From Lutraria lutraria (taxonomy: Eukaryota; Mollusca; Bivalvia; Venerida; Mactridae), in assembly GCA_964023205.1 (NCBI GenBank), contig OZ026848.1, forward strand, positions 28,631,912 through 28,695,911: a DNA stretch of 64,000 nt, written 5' to 3'. Numbering within the stretch: the first letter of the stretch is position 1; every line of letters begins with the position of its first letter. This document shows, piece after piece, positions 1-12,100 of the stretch. Below the pieces are notes generated by a model. It saw only the letters and a program-made list of their open reading frames with translations. It had not been told where the DNA came from and made no database searches. The translations under genes and the position numbers were made by a program.

Positions 1-87
1 AAGGATGCTATACAGAACGAGACGACGTCTGTGAGAGACAAAGATACGGATACTCAAACTGAAACAATCGAATCCAGGAACATATGA
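1..87 (+). CDS. 3' end of an unidentified gene (C-terminal 28 codons)
   Basis: An open frame runs from base 1 to a TGA at 85-87. It encodes a polar, acidic/Thr-rich tail that includes DKDTDTQTETIESRNI. The composition (regular codons, no low complexity) looks coding, unlike the AT-rich sequence that follows. The TQT core is of the kind bound by dynein light chain LC8, but this is only a motif resemblance. The gene body lies left of the window, so the product cannot be named. A possible polyadenylation signal AATAAA at 976-981 would give a 3' UTR of about 0.9 kb. Confidence 0.45.
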   Translation, partial: KDAIQNETTSVRDKDTDTQTETIESRNI

Positions 88-2600
88 ATACCTTTAATCA
101 CATTTATATATGTGTACGATAAATAGATGTGAAGAGGTTTGAAAAATATGAGACTGTGGAGAAAAGCACTATAAATGACCTTATTCACTCAAGATCTTGA
201 CCGGGATTCGTTTTGCTATTTAAGATTATATAACCGATTAAACTCACCAGATATTTCCAGTTACAAAGGGTAGCACTACTAAGTCTTGAACTTCATACTT
301 TCACAATGAAACAGTATGAAAATACTTTAAGGTATTAAAGTTTCAAGTTATTAGTTTTATTGGCATATAATGCTTTGAACCATTTGCAAGTAGTTGTAAT
401 ATCAAGTTGGCCAAGACAGTATTTTTTACAGGAAATCTACATGTTCGTTATATGCATTACAGCACATAAAGAAATGGTATTCGGATTCAATTTGGTTCAA
501 ATAACATAATTTACAAGTGCGAATTTCTCTTAATATATTGTTATATCTGCCAGATTCTATCTCTATGAAAACGTAATCTAAATCGAGTTAGTTCGCTTCT
601 TTACTAAAGTTTATCAATTATAAGATGGTCTAGATAAGGTTCGTAATTGTATTCCCTTTTAAATGTTCTGTGGTAATGTAATTTATTTTGGTTGATCGAA
701 ATGTTATTACGGCTATTCCTGGGTATATTGATCACATAAAATGTATACAAGTGGCTACATTAACACTTGACTATTGTATCCTTTGCCTCTTAAACCTTGT
801 TATATTGTTATTGTGGTTAGTATGAGATATGTTTAATGCACTATATATATACATGTATATCTTTTAAATCGTAACTCGGATATTTCTATAACAACTGTTT
901 ATTTCTAATACCTTTATAACACATTTGATCATACTTCAGACCACTTAACTATAGTTGCATGTTGAAAGAATAACAAATAAACTGTGACGCTCAAGGAAAT
1001 TTAATTCTTACTTCTTTTGGAATAGGAGGTTTCCTGGAACAATCAGAGATAATCCTCCGTTCAGCTTCACGCGATCGAAGATTAAAGAATTGAGTTTCAA
1101 AATATTGGATGATAGTACAGTGAACTCAGAAAAGGTTCTTCATTACACGCACAACACTCTTCAGAAAGCAATGATGTAGTATTAGGAATGGCGCAATGTT
1201 TAGATGGCTTACCAAAACATTGTCATTTATCCGACTACGAATACTTAATTATTTGTACTGTGGTTAAACACTGGGACTACAATCAATAACTTTAGTATTA
1301 TTACTACTACTATCAATAAAAATATAGTCAAACACGGTTATTGTGAACTCAGAAATAGTGAAGAATCGGATACAGTGAAGTATTGATTTTTCCCGAACAC
1401 GACCATCTCTCTATATTACTTGTACGGATATAATCAAAGACCTATGTTTAACCATAGGGGAATGACACAAAAAAAATTTCGAAAAGAAATTGTCTAAGCA
1501 TATATATAGAAACAAATATGCTTAGACAATTTGTTTTCGAAATTTTTTTTGTGTCATTCCCCTATGTGTTTAACATAGTGTCTAAAGTATTTGATAAAAT
1601 GAAATGTGGATATAAAGAAGGTATTCGTTTGAATAATACTATAATAAGTCCATCCTTTAGGACGAATGAATTCGGTCTCACTATAAGTTGAAATACAGTG
1701 GAAATATTTAATATTGGGTCAAAAATATTTGATCGCTATAAAATAGTAAATTGTCAAACAATGATGAACAAGGACTAACGTCAATGCGCTTACACCAGAA
1801 TACACGGGAACTAAAACAAAAAAGGGTATACACTCGTTAGTCCCAATAATTAGACTGTTTGTGACGTTGTAGGGAATGGCTTGTCAAAATTCATTATGGA
1901 ATCGACCTACTGAAAATATGTGGCCGATTTATGATTAGTAACGCTGACCCTAGTCCAACTAATCGTACACTACAATACAGAGACAAAATAGCAAAATCAG
2001 GAACGGATTGCTCGTACGTCTCATAAATGTAGACTACGCTGACCCCTCTTATGTCAACAATAAATTGATCGAATAATCATGTAGCTCAGTCAAAATAAAA
2101 ATGGAGATAAGCCCTTACCTGTGATCAGTTGAAGGTTCCAACAGATGATAAATCCAACAGAAACAATAAAATGAATTCACAAAACAACAAACTCTCGATA
2201 ACATCCGTAGAATTGAGTAAAGCATGTCCGAAAACCAGCGCACGTGTATCACGAAATTCACGTGCTGAATGTAGAAAGAAATGTGTAAGGTGATTTAGGG
2301 GACATGATGTGAACATGCTGTGTATTTAAATCATGAAGTATTGATAACTGGAAAAGAATTGATGAACTGGAATTTTAAAAACACGAAAATTGTTCAAACA
2401 AGATTTACTAAGAAAATTAGATTCTTTATTCCATGTTTAAAAAATATTTACGCTTGAAGAGGAAAGAACTAGAAATGAACCAGAAGTGTTGTTGTCAGAC
2501 ATTGATCGATCAATCAATCAGCTGTAGTTTTCGACGAAAAAATGTTGGTTCGTTTCAAAGAAATAGCTTTCTAAACTTCTTGCTGATGGTGTACACGTAA
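88..2600. other. Gene-poor stretch; probable 3' UTR then intergenic DNA
   Basis: No exon chain can be built here. The left part is probably the 3' UTR of the gene ending at 87. The clear structure is the inverted repeat at 1453-1566. A strong splice-donor-like CAG|GTAAGG occurs on the minus strand at about 2118, at the end of a 63-codon minus frame (2125-2316). That frame closes with TGA just before the donor, so it could only be a non-coding first exon of a minus-strand transcript. Confidence 0.5.
1453..1566. repeat. Near-perfect inverted repeat, 50-bp arms, 14-nt loop
   Basis: Bases 1453-1502 and 1517-1566 are reverse complements with a single mismatch (aaaaGaaat against aaaaCaaat after reverse complementing), separated by 14 nt. 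Each outer end is CATAGGGG / CCCCTATG. Beyond the arms a weaker complementarity continues (CCTATGTTTAAC on the left, TGTTTAACATAG on the right). A transcript would fold into a long hairpin. It may be a foldback element, a recently formed palindrome or a hairpin RNA source. Confidence 0.85.
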
Positions 2601-2610
2601 GACAATTTCA

Positions 2611-2979
2611 TTGGCTTTAACAGGCGACAAAACGACCAAACAACAGGACATAATGTTTTCTTTACAAATAAGGGGTGTATTGATTCTGAATTCGGTCTTT
2701 ACTAAGAAATGTCTTAAAACAGGGCCACTGATTCACACATCGTACGAGGACATGTTGCTTACAAGACAAAGGAGACCAATAAGTAACACAAGAGAAACAA
2801 ATTCAATGTATCTCAAAATACGACCATCAAAATTATATGTTGACGGTTGGATGGTGACTGTTCAGCTTAAAGACCTGACAACATTTATGGATGCCAGCGA
2901 CACGTACCAGGGTTCCATAACATGCCCTGTTAGTTCTTTTTATGATGTAGGCTTTAAATCAATATCTTTATCAATTTGA
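2611..2979 (+). CDS. Unrecognised open frame, possible terminal exon
   Basis: A 122-codon frame has no ATG at its 5' end (it opens at TTG) and ends at a TGA. A plausible 3' splice site (pyrimidine-rich run, then TTTAACAG) lies at about 2607-2624 inside it, so it could be the last exon of a plus-strand gene. The middle (residues about 70-110, including KLYVDGWMVTVQLKDL) reads like protein. No family is recognised and no partner exon was found upstream. It may be chance or a decayed exon. Confidence 0.2.
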   Translation: MALTGDKTTKQQDIMFSLQIRGVLILNSVFTKKCLKTGPLIHTSYEDMLLTRQRRPISNTRETNSMYLKIRPSKLYVDGWMVTVQLKDLTTFMDASDTYQGSITCPVSSFYDVGFKSISLSI

Positions 2980-3279
2980 CTGATTTCGTATTGATCAGAT
3001 TCGCACTTATTTCTCCAGTGTGTTTGTATTATGAATTCATATATGGTCAAACATTATCTACATTTTATATTCATGCATTTGTCCTTCGTCCTCAGTATAT
3101 GGCATTCTTTGTATTTGATTTCCGTTTCATGTGTTTACAACGTTATTTCAGCCATATGCTTACTGACAGTTTATCTGATCAGTGTTTATTGACTATGTAC
3201 TTTCTTCTCTGTCAATCTTCAACATGAATTGCTCAAATCAACAGTAGAGGATAAGTGACCCATCCTTCACTGAGAACAT

Positions 3280-3354
3280 GCCTTAAACCCAGGGCGAGAT
3301 ATTATCAACCAGGAGGTTTAAAGAACTTATGCTCTTCCAATTGGGCTAAACAGG
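3280..3354 (-). repeat. tRNA-like pseudogene / SINE head
   Basis: Read on the minus strand, this 75-nt stretch has a good tRNA A box (TAGCCCAATTGGAAGAGC) and, about 45 nt on, a degenerate B box (GGGTTTAAGGC). The clover-leaf stems are not all complementary, so it is a decayed tRNA copy or the head of a SINE rather than a working tRNA gene. Confidence 0.5.
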
Positions 3355-3447
3355 TCAGCAGTACACGATACAGAAACAAGCTCCTGTACTAGAAGTGATA
3401 ATGAAGCTATAAGTTTAGTTTCAAGTAGTGCACAATCTCACACAATA

Positions 3448-3680
3448 TGGAACCCTGTGGTTATGGTCTCTGACAAGTAATCATTTGCCTCTCACTGTTG
3501 TCAGTCTGAATTCCTCCCAGAACCAGCCAAATCTTATATGTAAGGAAGATGTCCACCTAGCTTACAGAAGGTCAAGGTTTTACCTAGTTGTAAGCCCTGT
3601 GTCTACCATTGAAGTACAGAAAGGCCACAAAATGACTCTAGCTGTTGGTGCAATGTTAGCCCTAGAGATACAATAATGGC
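3448..3680 (+). repeat. Degenerate copy of SINE family A
   Basis: The head (CCCTGTGGTTATGGTCTCTG) and body (GGAAGATGTCCACCTAGCTTACAGAAGGTC) line up by eye with the copies at 35455 and 36090, which have the same order of blocks: head, 'cagaaccagccaaat', 'gaggaagct..cc', 'gctt..gaaggtc', 'tttacct'. The open frame at 3428-3676 is a by-product of the repeat. Confidence 0.5.
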
Positions 3681-5149
3681 CCTTTACTCGCTCATCTGAG
3701 TTAAGACTGCTACTTCTTTCTTATTATCGCAACTTCTTTCATATCAATGTTTAACTGGGAGAGCCTATCAATGACCTAGAAATCATCAAGACAGATATTC
3801 TAAGCAACTTTCATCAAGACTTGATAAAAATGTTGTCTCTACAGTGTTACTACGGTTTCCTTATGGGCAAATATTTTTTGTTTCTCAAATAATAAGTGCA
3901 CACAAAATCAATATTCCTCATTTAATTGATAACAACAAATATAGTTTACAACTCATAACAATATCAACATACATGTTGTACAATATTCATATTCACATAA
4001 AATTAAAAATAGTAGATGATTTTACATCATAATACATAAATGCAGAAAGTAAGACATAAGAGAAATAAGGGGCTTCAGAAGGGGACAAGGTTAATAAACT
4101 GCACCAAAATGACTAAAATATAGGAAAAGTCAAAAAAAGGGAAAAATTTACAAACAAATTCTAACATACCTAAAATATCTACAATTCACATATTTACTAA
4201 TCCTGTAATATTCTTAACTAATGCTAATACAAAATACTAAATTAATTGCACCTAAAAGTTACCAAAAATCAAAGATAAATTACTGAAGTATCATTTTAAG
4301 CCAATATACAAGACCATACAGATTTAACTCCCCTTGTGACAAAACAACAGTAAAGCTACATCAGGCAGTAAACTAGATTCTTATTAAACAAAAGCTAAAT
4401 GGCAGTAAGATAAGCATAAATATGAGTATATGGGTATGAACACAAACATCTAACATCATCTACATCACTGTCATTATAAACATGTAGGAAATTCTCTCAT
4501 ACATTGTTATACAATAAAACATAGATGGCTGTTCCATTTTACTTCAGTTGGACTTTTTTGTAATAAAATCCAATTATTAATAACAGAAAATTCTGCATTG
4601 TTTTATTTCTTTACACAAAGTCTTGGATTAATCGCAAGTTTACAACTAGAAACAGACATCCAAGAATTAGAAAACATACTCATGGAGTAATTTTTTCCAT
4701 CTCCAAAATTATGATAAAAAATGTTTTAATTAAAAAGAAAAAAAAGTACAAGGTGTTAAATCTATAATAAATAATCATTAATCTATAATACTAAACCTAA
4801 ACCATCAGATGAAAGAGTTACAGAGATGGGGCTAATGAAAATCTACATAAACTACAGAACCTTAAGTTTTTTTACCAATTATTCTTCTACAGTCAAACTA
4901 AAGAATGAAAGCAAATAAAGCAGGTCAGAAATATGATTTATACACATATGCAATTGGCTCAAATTAGGATGTTATTTTTTATCTTATATTTGCCTGTGCT
5001 AAAGAGTGGTTGTATGTGGTGGACATTGTTCATAGATGGTCGTTTACTCAGTTTTAACAATAATTATATTTATAAACTAAGGTCACATCTTGGAGGACAA
5101 GATATTTCATGTTTTGATTTGTTTCAAAGCCACTTTTTCAAAGAATCTC

Positions 5150-5265
5150 AACTATATGCAGTGGCTGATTCACCTAATCATTTTTCCTGGACTGTATTCT
5201 AACTAGTACTAACTTACAAAGAGCCTGCAACTTCCTCACATATGGAGGAAAATTGACATTTATGT
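5150..5265 (-). repeat. SINE family B tail fragment
   Basis: The blocks 'gtggctgattcacctaatca', 'tcctggactgtattctaac' and 'cacatatggaggaaaattga' match in order the tail of the fuller copies at 14505-14733 (same orientation) and 42611-42893 (opposite orientation). The tRNA-derived head is missing. Confidence 0.6.
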
Positions 5266-5351
5266 TTAATGTAGAATTAAAACAATGAACTAAATCTTTA
5301 ATGCAAAATAATAAACAATGTAAGAAATATGTAAGTCTTTCATTGTGATAG

Positions 5352-5535
5352 TACAGTAACACTTCACTTAGTGACCACCTGAATATCCAGACCATCTCAT
5401 TATAACAACCTTTTATTTTCGGACCAATGATCTTGCTGTATTTCAATTTACCATAATAACAATACTGCACCAATATTAAGACCAATTCGTTCTCTGGCCC
5501 AAAATGGTCGGTCATATTATCAAGGTATTACAGTA
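5352..5535. mobile_element. MITE with TACAGT/ACTGTA ends
   Basis: The element starts TACAGTAACACTT and ends AGGTATTACAGTA, so its ends are imperfect inverted repeats with TA at both outer edges, as for Tc1/mariner-derived MITEs. It contains the motif 'agtgaccacctgaat..ctcattataacaacc', which recurs at about 5664-5712. The 113-codon minus-strand frame at 5174-5515 is mostly this repeat. Confidence 0.55.
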
Positions 5536-6030
5536 TTGACTATCACAAAATCAACATTAAAACAATAACCTGTACATTCATAATAGTAAACAGTGAGTAA
5601 ATAATATATTTACAGAAAGTTTCATACAAAGGCACTAAAACAAATAACACAGGTAAACCCTCCGTTAGTGACCAACTCAAAATATATACCGACTCATTAT
5701 AACAACCATTTTTTATTGATTTCACTGTTTATGTTACATTTAGTCTGAAAAAGAGACCATCTTAATATGATGGCCAATTTCATCTAAAGGTGGTTTTAAT
5801 ACATAGATTTTTAGTATATTTATTGTCCATGAGATAGTCAAAATTAAACGTCAAATAACATGGAATACTTTGAGGAATCTGAAGTTATTTTTTAACCAAA
5901 ATTACAAGAGCTTCATAAGTGGAAGCAGAGCAAAAAATACCTTTGTTCTCCTCATAAATGGTCATATTATCACAATGACTCCTATTTTATCTTTGTTTGA
6001 GGTAAAACAGCTTTCTTTATATGGGAAAGT

Positions 6031-6100
6031 TGTCTGGTCTGGGTGGGATTTTGAACTCACAATGGTACAGGGCTAGTGTATGACTCTTCCAATTTATCAC
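6031..6100 (-). repeat. tRNA-like SINE head fragment
   Basis: On the minus strand it shows an A-box-like AATTGGAAGAGTCATACAC and a B-box-like GAGTTCAAAATCCC at tRNA-like spacing. It resembles the tRNA-like segment at 3280-3354 (shared AATTGGAAGAG). It is degenerate and not a functional tRNA. Confidence 0.4.
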
Positions 6101-6240
6101 ACATGCATAAATAATGCATACAAACATAGATGACAGAACAGAGTAACAAGAATATCAATTTTCAATATACTGGCATACAAGCTGAGTTTTCACAAGTAAA
6201 ATGACATAAAGTGCACAAATTCAGATAACCGGTACAGTTT

Positions 6241-6371
6241 CCATTCACAGTTAAATCTCCTAAGATCGTCAACCCTAAATGCCAAAAAAAATTCTGGGAT
6301 ACTGGGGCATTTTTTCATCGAGATTTTAGAAAATCAAGTTTTCTTATTTTAGGAGATTTCACTGTAAATGG
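6241..6371. mobile_element. Short MITE with 23-bp terminal inverted repeats
   Basis: The first 23 bases (CCATTCACAGTTAAATCTCC..) and the reverse complement of the last 23 (CCATTTACAGTGAAATCTCC..) differ at only a few positions. The element is about 131 bp, non-coding, and flanked by AT-rich DNA. No autonomous partner is visible. Confidence 0.65.
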
Positions 6372-9113
6372 ACTCACTAACACAATATATAAAATAAAAA
6401 AGGTAAGTATGTCTAAGATATAAGATTCTTATGTCAAACAAAAAATATCACTAAACGATACCATAAAACATCACTAACATGCAGCAGACTTTGTGTACTT
6501 ATAATATGGAATTCATTGATAGGATGGTATAACTACGAATATGCGTCTCAGATAATTAAATACAGTTCCGAGGTCAGTCTCAGAATGCCAGCTTTTGATT
6601 GGTCAATTTTATGATTAGCCTAAAAAACACCAATCAAATCCTCAAATTTTGAGAAGAGTCCTAATGATTTGTTCAGACAATAAAAACAAAACTACATATT
6701 AACCAGTACATGAAATGAATCAGAAGTGAAATCATTCAGTCCTCTTCAGGTGATAGGGGGAAAATGTCTTCTATATATTGGATGGTAAGGTGCTATTCCT
6801 ATAATATCTAAAATATTGTTTAACATGGTGCAACAAGAAATGGGTCAGGTATTAAGCTATGACAATCAAGCTGTTGATTTCTATAAACTGTTAGTGCAGT
6901 ACAGCATTGCATGTAATGTTTTGATGAGTAAGTTGTAAATTATGTAAACAATTATTTATCACAAAAATGATGACTATATATTAAGCACTAAGTTTTCTAT
7001 ATAACTTAATACAATGGTATGAGACTATATAAATAAATAATTCATTCTCACATAAAAGATTAGAAAAATTTGAATAAAAAAATGCAATAATGAGATTGAT
7101 TCATTAATGAAAATTGGTCCATTCAAGCATCCCTGAAAAATTGTTTGGCTGTGCTACCCCCCCCCCCCCCCCCAACACTACCAAGAAAATTTTGTAAGAT
7201 CAAACTCATATGTTTTCTTCAAAAATTAATTGACTGTCAAATAATTTTCTTAAACATTGGTCCAGGGTAACATAGACAAAGCAATGTTGAAGGAAGGCCT
7301 TATTAAGTGACAACTATCACTAAATGTAAAATATTAATTCAGGGACTGTAACCTGCTCTTTTACTGAGGAAGCTACACCTTCAATGACCTGATTTCTAAT
7401 TTTGTACATAATCAATGATCAACTAGCTATTTGAGAAACAACAAATATGTATCATTAAAAATCTTCGACTTCAACACATAATTTAATTGTGTACACGATC
7501 ATCCATAATATCTATCTACATATATCACCATTAAAATAACATCGAAGAGAAAATTGAGATATCATTTCTCCAAAAAATATTGTATTATGCATCAGAATCC
7601 AAACAGAAAAATGGAAAACAAACAAACAAACAAACAAAATTCAGAACTTGATACTAATGAGAAACAATAATCGAAGAGAGATTACTATAACCCACCATCA
7701 TATGAGAGAGTTGCTTGACTTTTCCATTCATTTTGTGTTATATACATTTGTATTTCACTGATCATTTAGGTCATAAATCAAACAAAAAAATCAAACATTT
7801 ATAATTAATACATTAACATGTAATTAATTAATTAATTAATTATTTAATAATAAAATTCCACAAACACAAACTTGCCATAAAATCAAGCATCAGTAATTAC
7901 ACCATTATCAGATCATAACAGCTGAAGAGGGGATCTCAAATAATCATAGGAGTAAAAGATGTGAGATTTAGATAAGTTGCCAGAATGTTTGACAAACAAA
8001 CAAACATTTTAACAAAATAAACTTCCATTTCTATCAATATGATACAAATCTCATTGACTCACACTGAATATCAGGTAATTCAGCAGTTTCACATGGCCAA
8101 TGAATGTAATACTATGTATGATTAGATACATGGTTAAATACTGCACAAATGCTGTTACCATGAGTGAGTGAAAGATAGCAATGTTTGAAATATGTGCAAA
8201 CGTTACCAAACATTAAAATCCATCACATTCATACATTCAGCAGATGGAAATAGTTAACATATTCAGACGGCTTATCAAATATCTATCATAACTCTTAATG
8301 AAATTTGGTTATTTTTGAGTAAAATTCACGTACACATAAATAAAACAGAAAAACAACAACAGAAAACTGAACACAAAATATTGCCTTTAAACATTATTTC
8401 CCACATCAGAGTCCTACCACACCAACTTAGTCACAAAATGAACATCAATAAAAGTATGTTCCAAATTATTCTTAAATTTTGTCTCAATCTCATTTTGTCC
8501 CAACCTTCATAGAGGTCAAAGGTTACAATTTCACTTTTTTTACCTCCTAAATAAAGAACATTGATGTGACATTTAAAATGAATGAAAATTACAAAAAATA
8601 AAATAGCCCTTTTTTCTAGAATAAGAGAAATCATTTAATGAGTGAATGAATTTCATGCTTTGATTTGAATTTGCGATGTATGATCCTATGATTTCATATA
8701 AAAGCAAAACTTAATATGAATATCTAGTACTGAATGAACTGTGCCGCTGGCCATGATTTTATACAAAATGTTCATCTGATATGCTGTGTCCATATCCTGT
8801 AAAGCTAAGTGGCAAATGTATTGTACAGCAATTTCGTATGTGTGTTTAAAACACAAGGGACATTTTAAAGTCGAACAGTATAAACAGCACCCTTTCATCT
8901 CACTGGAGTTATTTTGTTTCACTGATATGAAACTAATCTTCAGTTTTCCTAAGATTTCCAAAGATAATCTTTTCTTAAAATTTCAGATAATAATATTATT
9001 TTTTCCTAAATTCTCTGAAATCTTTATATTCACATAAATCTTCACATTTCCGAAACCTCTAAAATCCTCATTTCTACTAAAAATGTCTGAAATCATCACT
9101 TCCTGTCAGATAT

Positions 9114-12100
9114 TCACAATTCCTCGACATAGGTTGCTGGGAACATTCCAACCCGACCATTCAGTTCTCCCTGCCACCATCCATCAGGTTGTCTATCATA
9201 TATATTGATTATATTACCTGAAAAATAACACATTGAATACAGGAAACAGTCAAAACTATATGGACCATGGACTCATGTTTGATCAAGTTTTACGCCCCTT
9301 TTCAACAGTCAGAGTCATATAAGGCGAACAGTTCACCTAACCACCACTCCTGGGAAGAACCAGTACTAGACTCCCATCCTCCGTAAGCAACAGCCTATTT
9401 TCTCACATAAAGAGACATGGTCAGTAGCTGGGCTTGAACCCATGACCCTTTATCAATGAGCGGTTACAGTGATTTGAAGTTAGCGACCTTAACCACTTGA
9501 CCACGGAGGCGGGTCTCAAAATGTAAATTATTGAATATGTTAATAAATGAGAAAAATAACTCATATGAAATCAATACATTATGAAATACCTTAATATAAA
9601 AGAAAAATTACCCATGTTAATAAAATAAATTATAGAATATTTCAACAAATGATGACCAGTTGAGTTTTTCCAGGGAAGGGAGTTAACTCACCTAGATGTA
9701 AGACTAGTTGGAATATTTCCAGAAAAGGGAGATGACTTACCTAGATGTAAGACTAGTTGGAATATTTCCAGAAAAGGGAGATAACTTACCTAGATGTAAG
9801 ACTAGTTGGAATATTTCCAGAAAAGGGAGATAACTTACCTAGATGTAAGACTAGTTGGAATATTTCCAGAAAAGGGAGATAACTTACCTAGATGTAAGAC
9901 TAGTTGGAATATTTCCAGAAAAGGGAGTTAACTCACCTAGATGTAAGACTAGTTGGAATATTTCCAGAAAAGGGAGATAACTTACCTAGATGTAAGACTA
10001 GTTGGAATATTTCCAGAAAAGGGAGATGACTTTCCTAGATGTAAGACTAGTTGGAATATTTCCAGAAAAGGGAGATGACTTACCTAGATGTAAGACTAGT
10101 TGGAATATTTCCAGAAAAGGGAGATAACTTACCTAGATGTAAGACTAGTTGGAATATTTCCAGAAAAGGGAGATAACTCATCTAGATGTAAGACTAGTTG
10201 GAATATTTCCAGAAAAGGGAGATAACTTACCTAGATGTAAGACTAGTTGGAATATTTCCAGAAAAGGGAGATAACTCATCTAGATGTAAGACTAGTTGGA
10301 ATATTTCCAGAAAAGGGAGATAACTTACCTAGATGTAAGACTAGTTGGAATATTTCCAGAAAAGGGAGATAACTCACCTAGATGTAAGACTAGTTGGAAT
10401 ATTTCCAGAAAAGGGAGATAACTTACCTAGATGTAAGACTAGTTGGAATATTTCCAGAAAAGGGAGATGACTTACCTAGATGTAAGACTAGTTGGAATAT
10501 TTCCAGAAAAGGGAGATGACTTACCTAGATGTAAGACTAGTTGGAATATTTCCAGAAAAGGGAGATAACTCATCTAGATGTAAGACTAGTTGGAATATTT
10601 CCAGAAAAGGGAGATGACTTACCTAGATGTAAGACTAGTTGGAATATTTCCAGAAAAGGGAGATAACTCACCTAGATGTAAGACTAGTTGGAATATTTCC
10701 AGAAAAGGGAGATAACTCATCTAGATGTAAGACTAGCTGGAATATTTCCAGAAAAGGGAGATAACTTACCTAGATGTAAGACTAGTTGGAATATTTCCAG
10801 AAAAGGGAGATGACTTACCTAGATGTAAGACTAGTTGGAATATTTCCAGAAAAGGGAGTTAACTCACCTAGATGTAAGACTAGTTGGAATATTTCCAGAA
10901 AAGGGAGATGACTTACCTAGATGTAAGACTAGTTGGAATATTTCCAGAAAAGGGAGATGACTTACCTAGATGTAAGACTAGTTGGAATATTTCCAGAAAA
11001 GGGAGATGACTTACCTAGATGTAAGACTAGTCGGAATATTTCCAGAAAAGGGAGATAACTTACCTAGATGTAAGACTAGTTGGAATATTTCCAGAAAAGG
11101 GAGATAACTTACCTAGATGTAAGACTAGTTCATCATGTTGTTCTGATTGGTAATCAAACAATGCCCTACATCGACCAATTATCTTCTGTGGTTCAGGTGA
11201 TGGGGGATCATCAAATTCATCATCATCTAAAAGATTAAACAATTCATAAATCTTACAAGTTATCTTTTTTTAGAAAGTCAACTATCATTTTGCAACATCC
11301 ATGAAGCGAATTCATACAAATAAAATTGATCACAAATGATTGATTAAAAATTGTATCCTATCAGTACTAGAAATATTTGGAGATGACTCATATCTCTTAC
11401 GTATGAAAGGTATGTAAAACCAAGTCTTGTGAACTTTTTTTCTAGCCTTACTAATCCTCAATTACTGTAAGATAGCTTACAACTAAACAGTCACTGGCAT
11501 TTTTCTCAAATATATGTCAAAACTTACTTCATTATCTCATATACAGTTAAACTTGTGGAAGTGGCCACCCTGTCATTGATTATCCAGAACAAAATGACCA
11601 TTGAATAAATGCCACCTATTTGTCTTTCCCAAGAGTGGACTTAGTTCACAGGTTTGAATGTACATGCTAAACTTACCAAATGGTTCATCCCCAGCCAATG
11701 CACCTATAGCCACACCAGTGACATCGTAACCAGTTCTACCTTCTGTCGCAAGATTCATCGGTAACTTTAATATACTCATCATCATTCCCTGTTTTAATAT
11801 AAAAATAATATAACCTTAGTACAACAAATGAAATCATAGTAATTTATCATTGAAATAAGAAGTCAGCACAGTACTTATTTACAGACATGCTAGCAGGACA
11901 TTGTACTGTGGTGTATAGAAGCATGTCCGCAATAAATCAGTTTAATAAACCAGAGTGATACTCTACATTGTATAATTCACTAAGCTTCGGCTATTACCTG
12001 TACATACATATACAGTAAAACCTTTCCAAAGCAACATACATTAGGAGTAGCAAAATTATATTGTTGTTCAAACCAAATTATTAGGTCCCACTAGCAGTCC

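Larger units (their letters stand above)
2980..9113. other. Region downstream of nostrin; repeats and AT-rich DNA, no gene
   Basis: No exon with matching splice phases was found on either strand. The stretch contains tRNA-like/SINE fragments (3280-3354, 3448-3680, 5150-5265, 6031-6100), inverted-repeat elements (5352-5535, 6241-6371), a 17-C run (7157-7173), short microsatellites and long A-rich tracts. The nostrin 3' UTR must occupy its right-hand end. Candidate minus-strand poly(A) signals are ATTAAA at about 8633-8638 and AATAAA at 5819-5824; which is used cannot be decided. Confidence 0.6.

Noticed and set aside
974..1093. Plus-strand open stretch (GGFLEQSEIILRSASRDRRL) considered as an exon
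   Set aside because: It has no ATG, no confirmed acceptor in phase and no continuation; two overlapping frames look equally open.
5174..5725. Minus-strand frames of 113 and 60 codons
   Set aside because: Both fall on SINE tail and MITE sequence; the similarity between them is the repeated 'ctcattataacaacc' motif.
9661..11130. CRISPR-like array
   Set aside because: Units are directly adjacent 49-bp copies with no unique spacers, in an animal intron, and the unit is an exon/intron junction.
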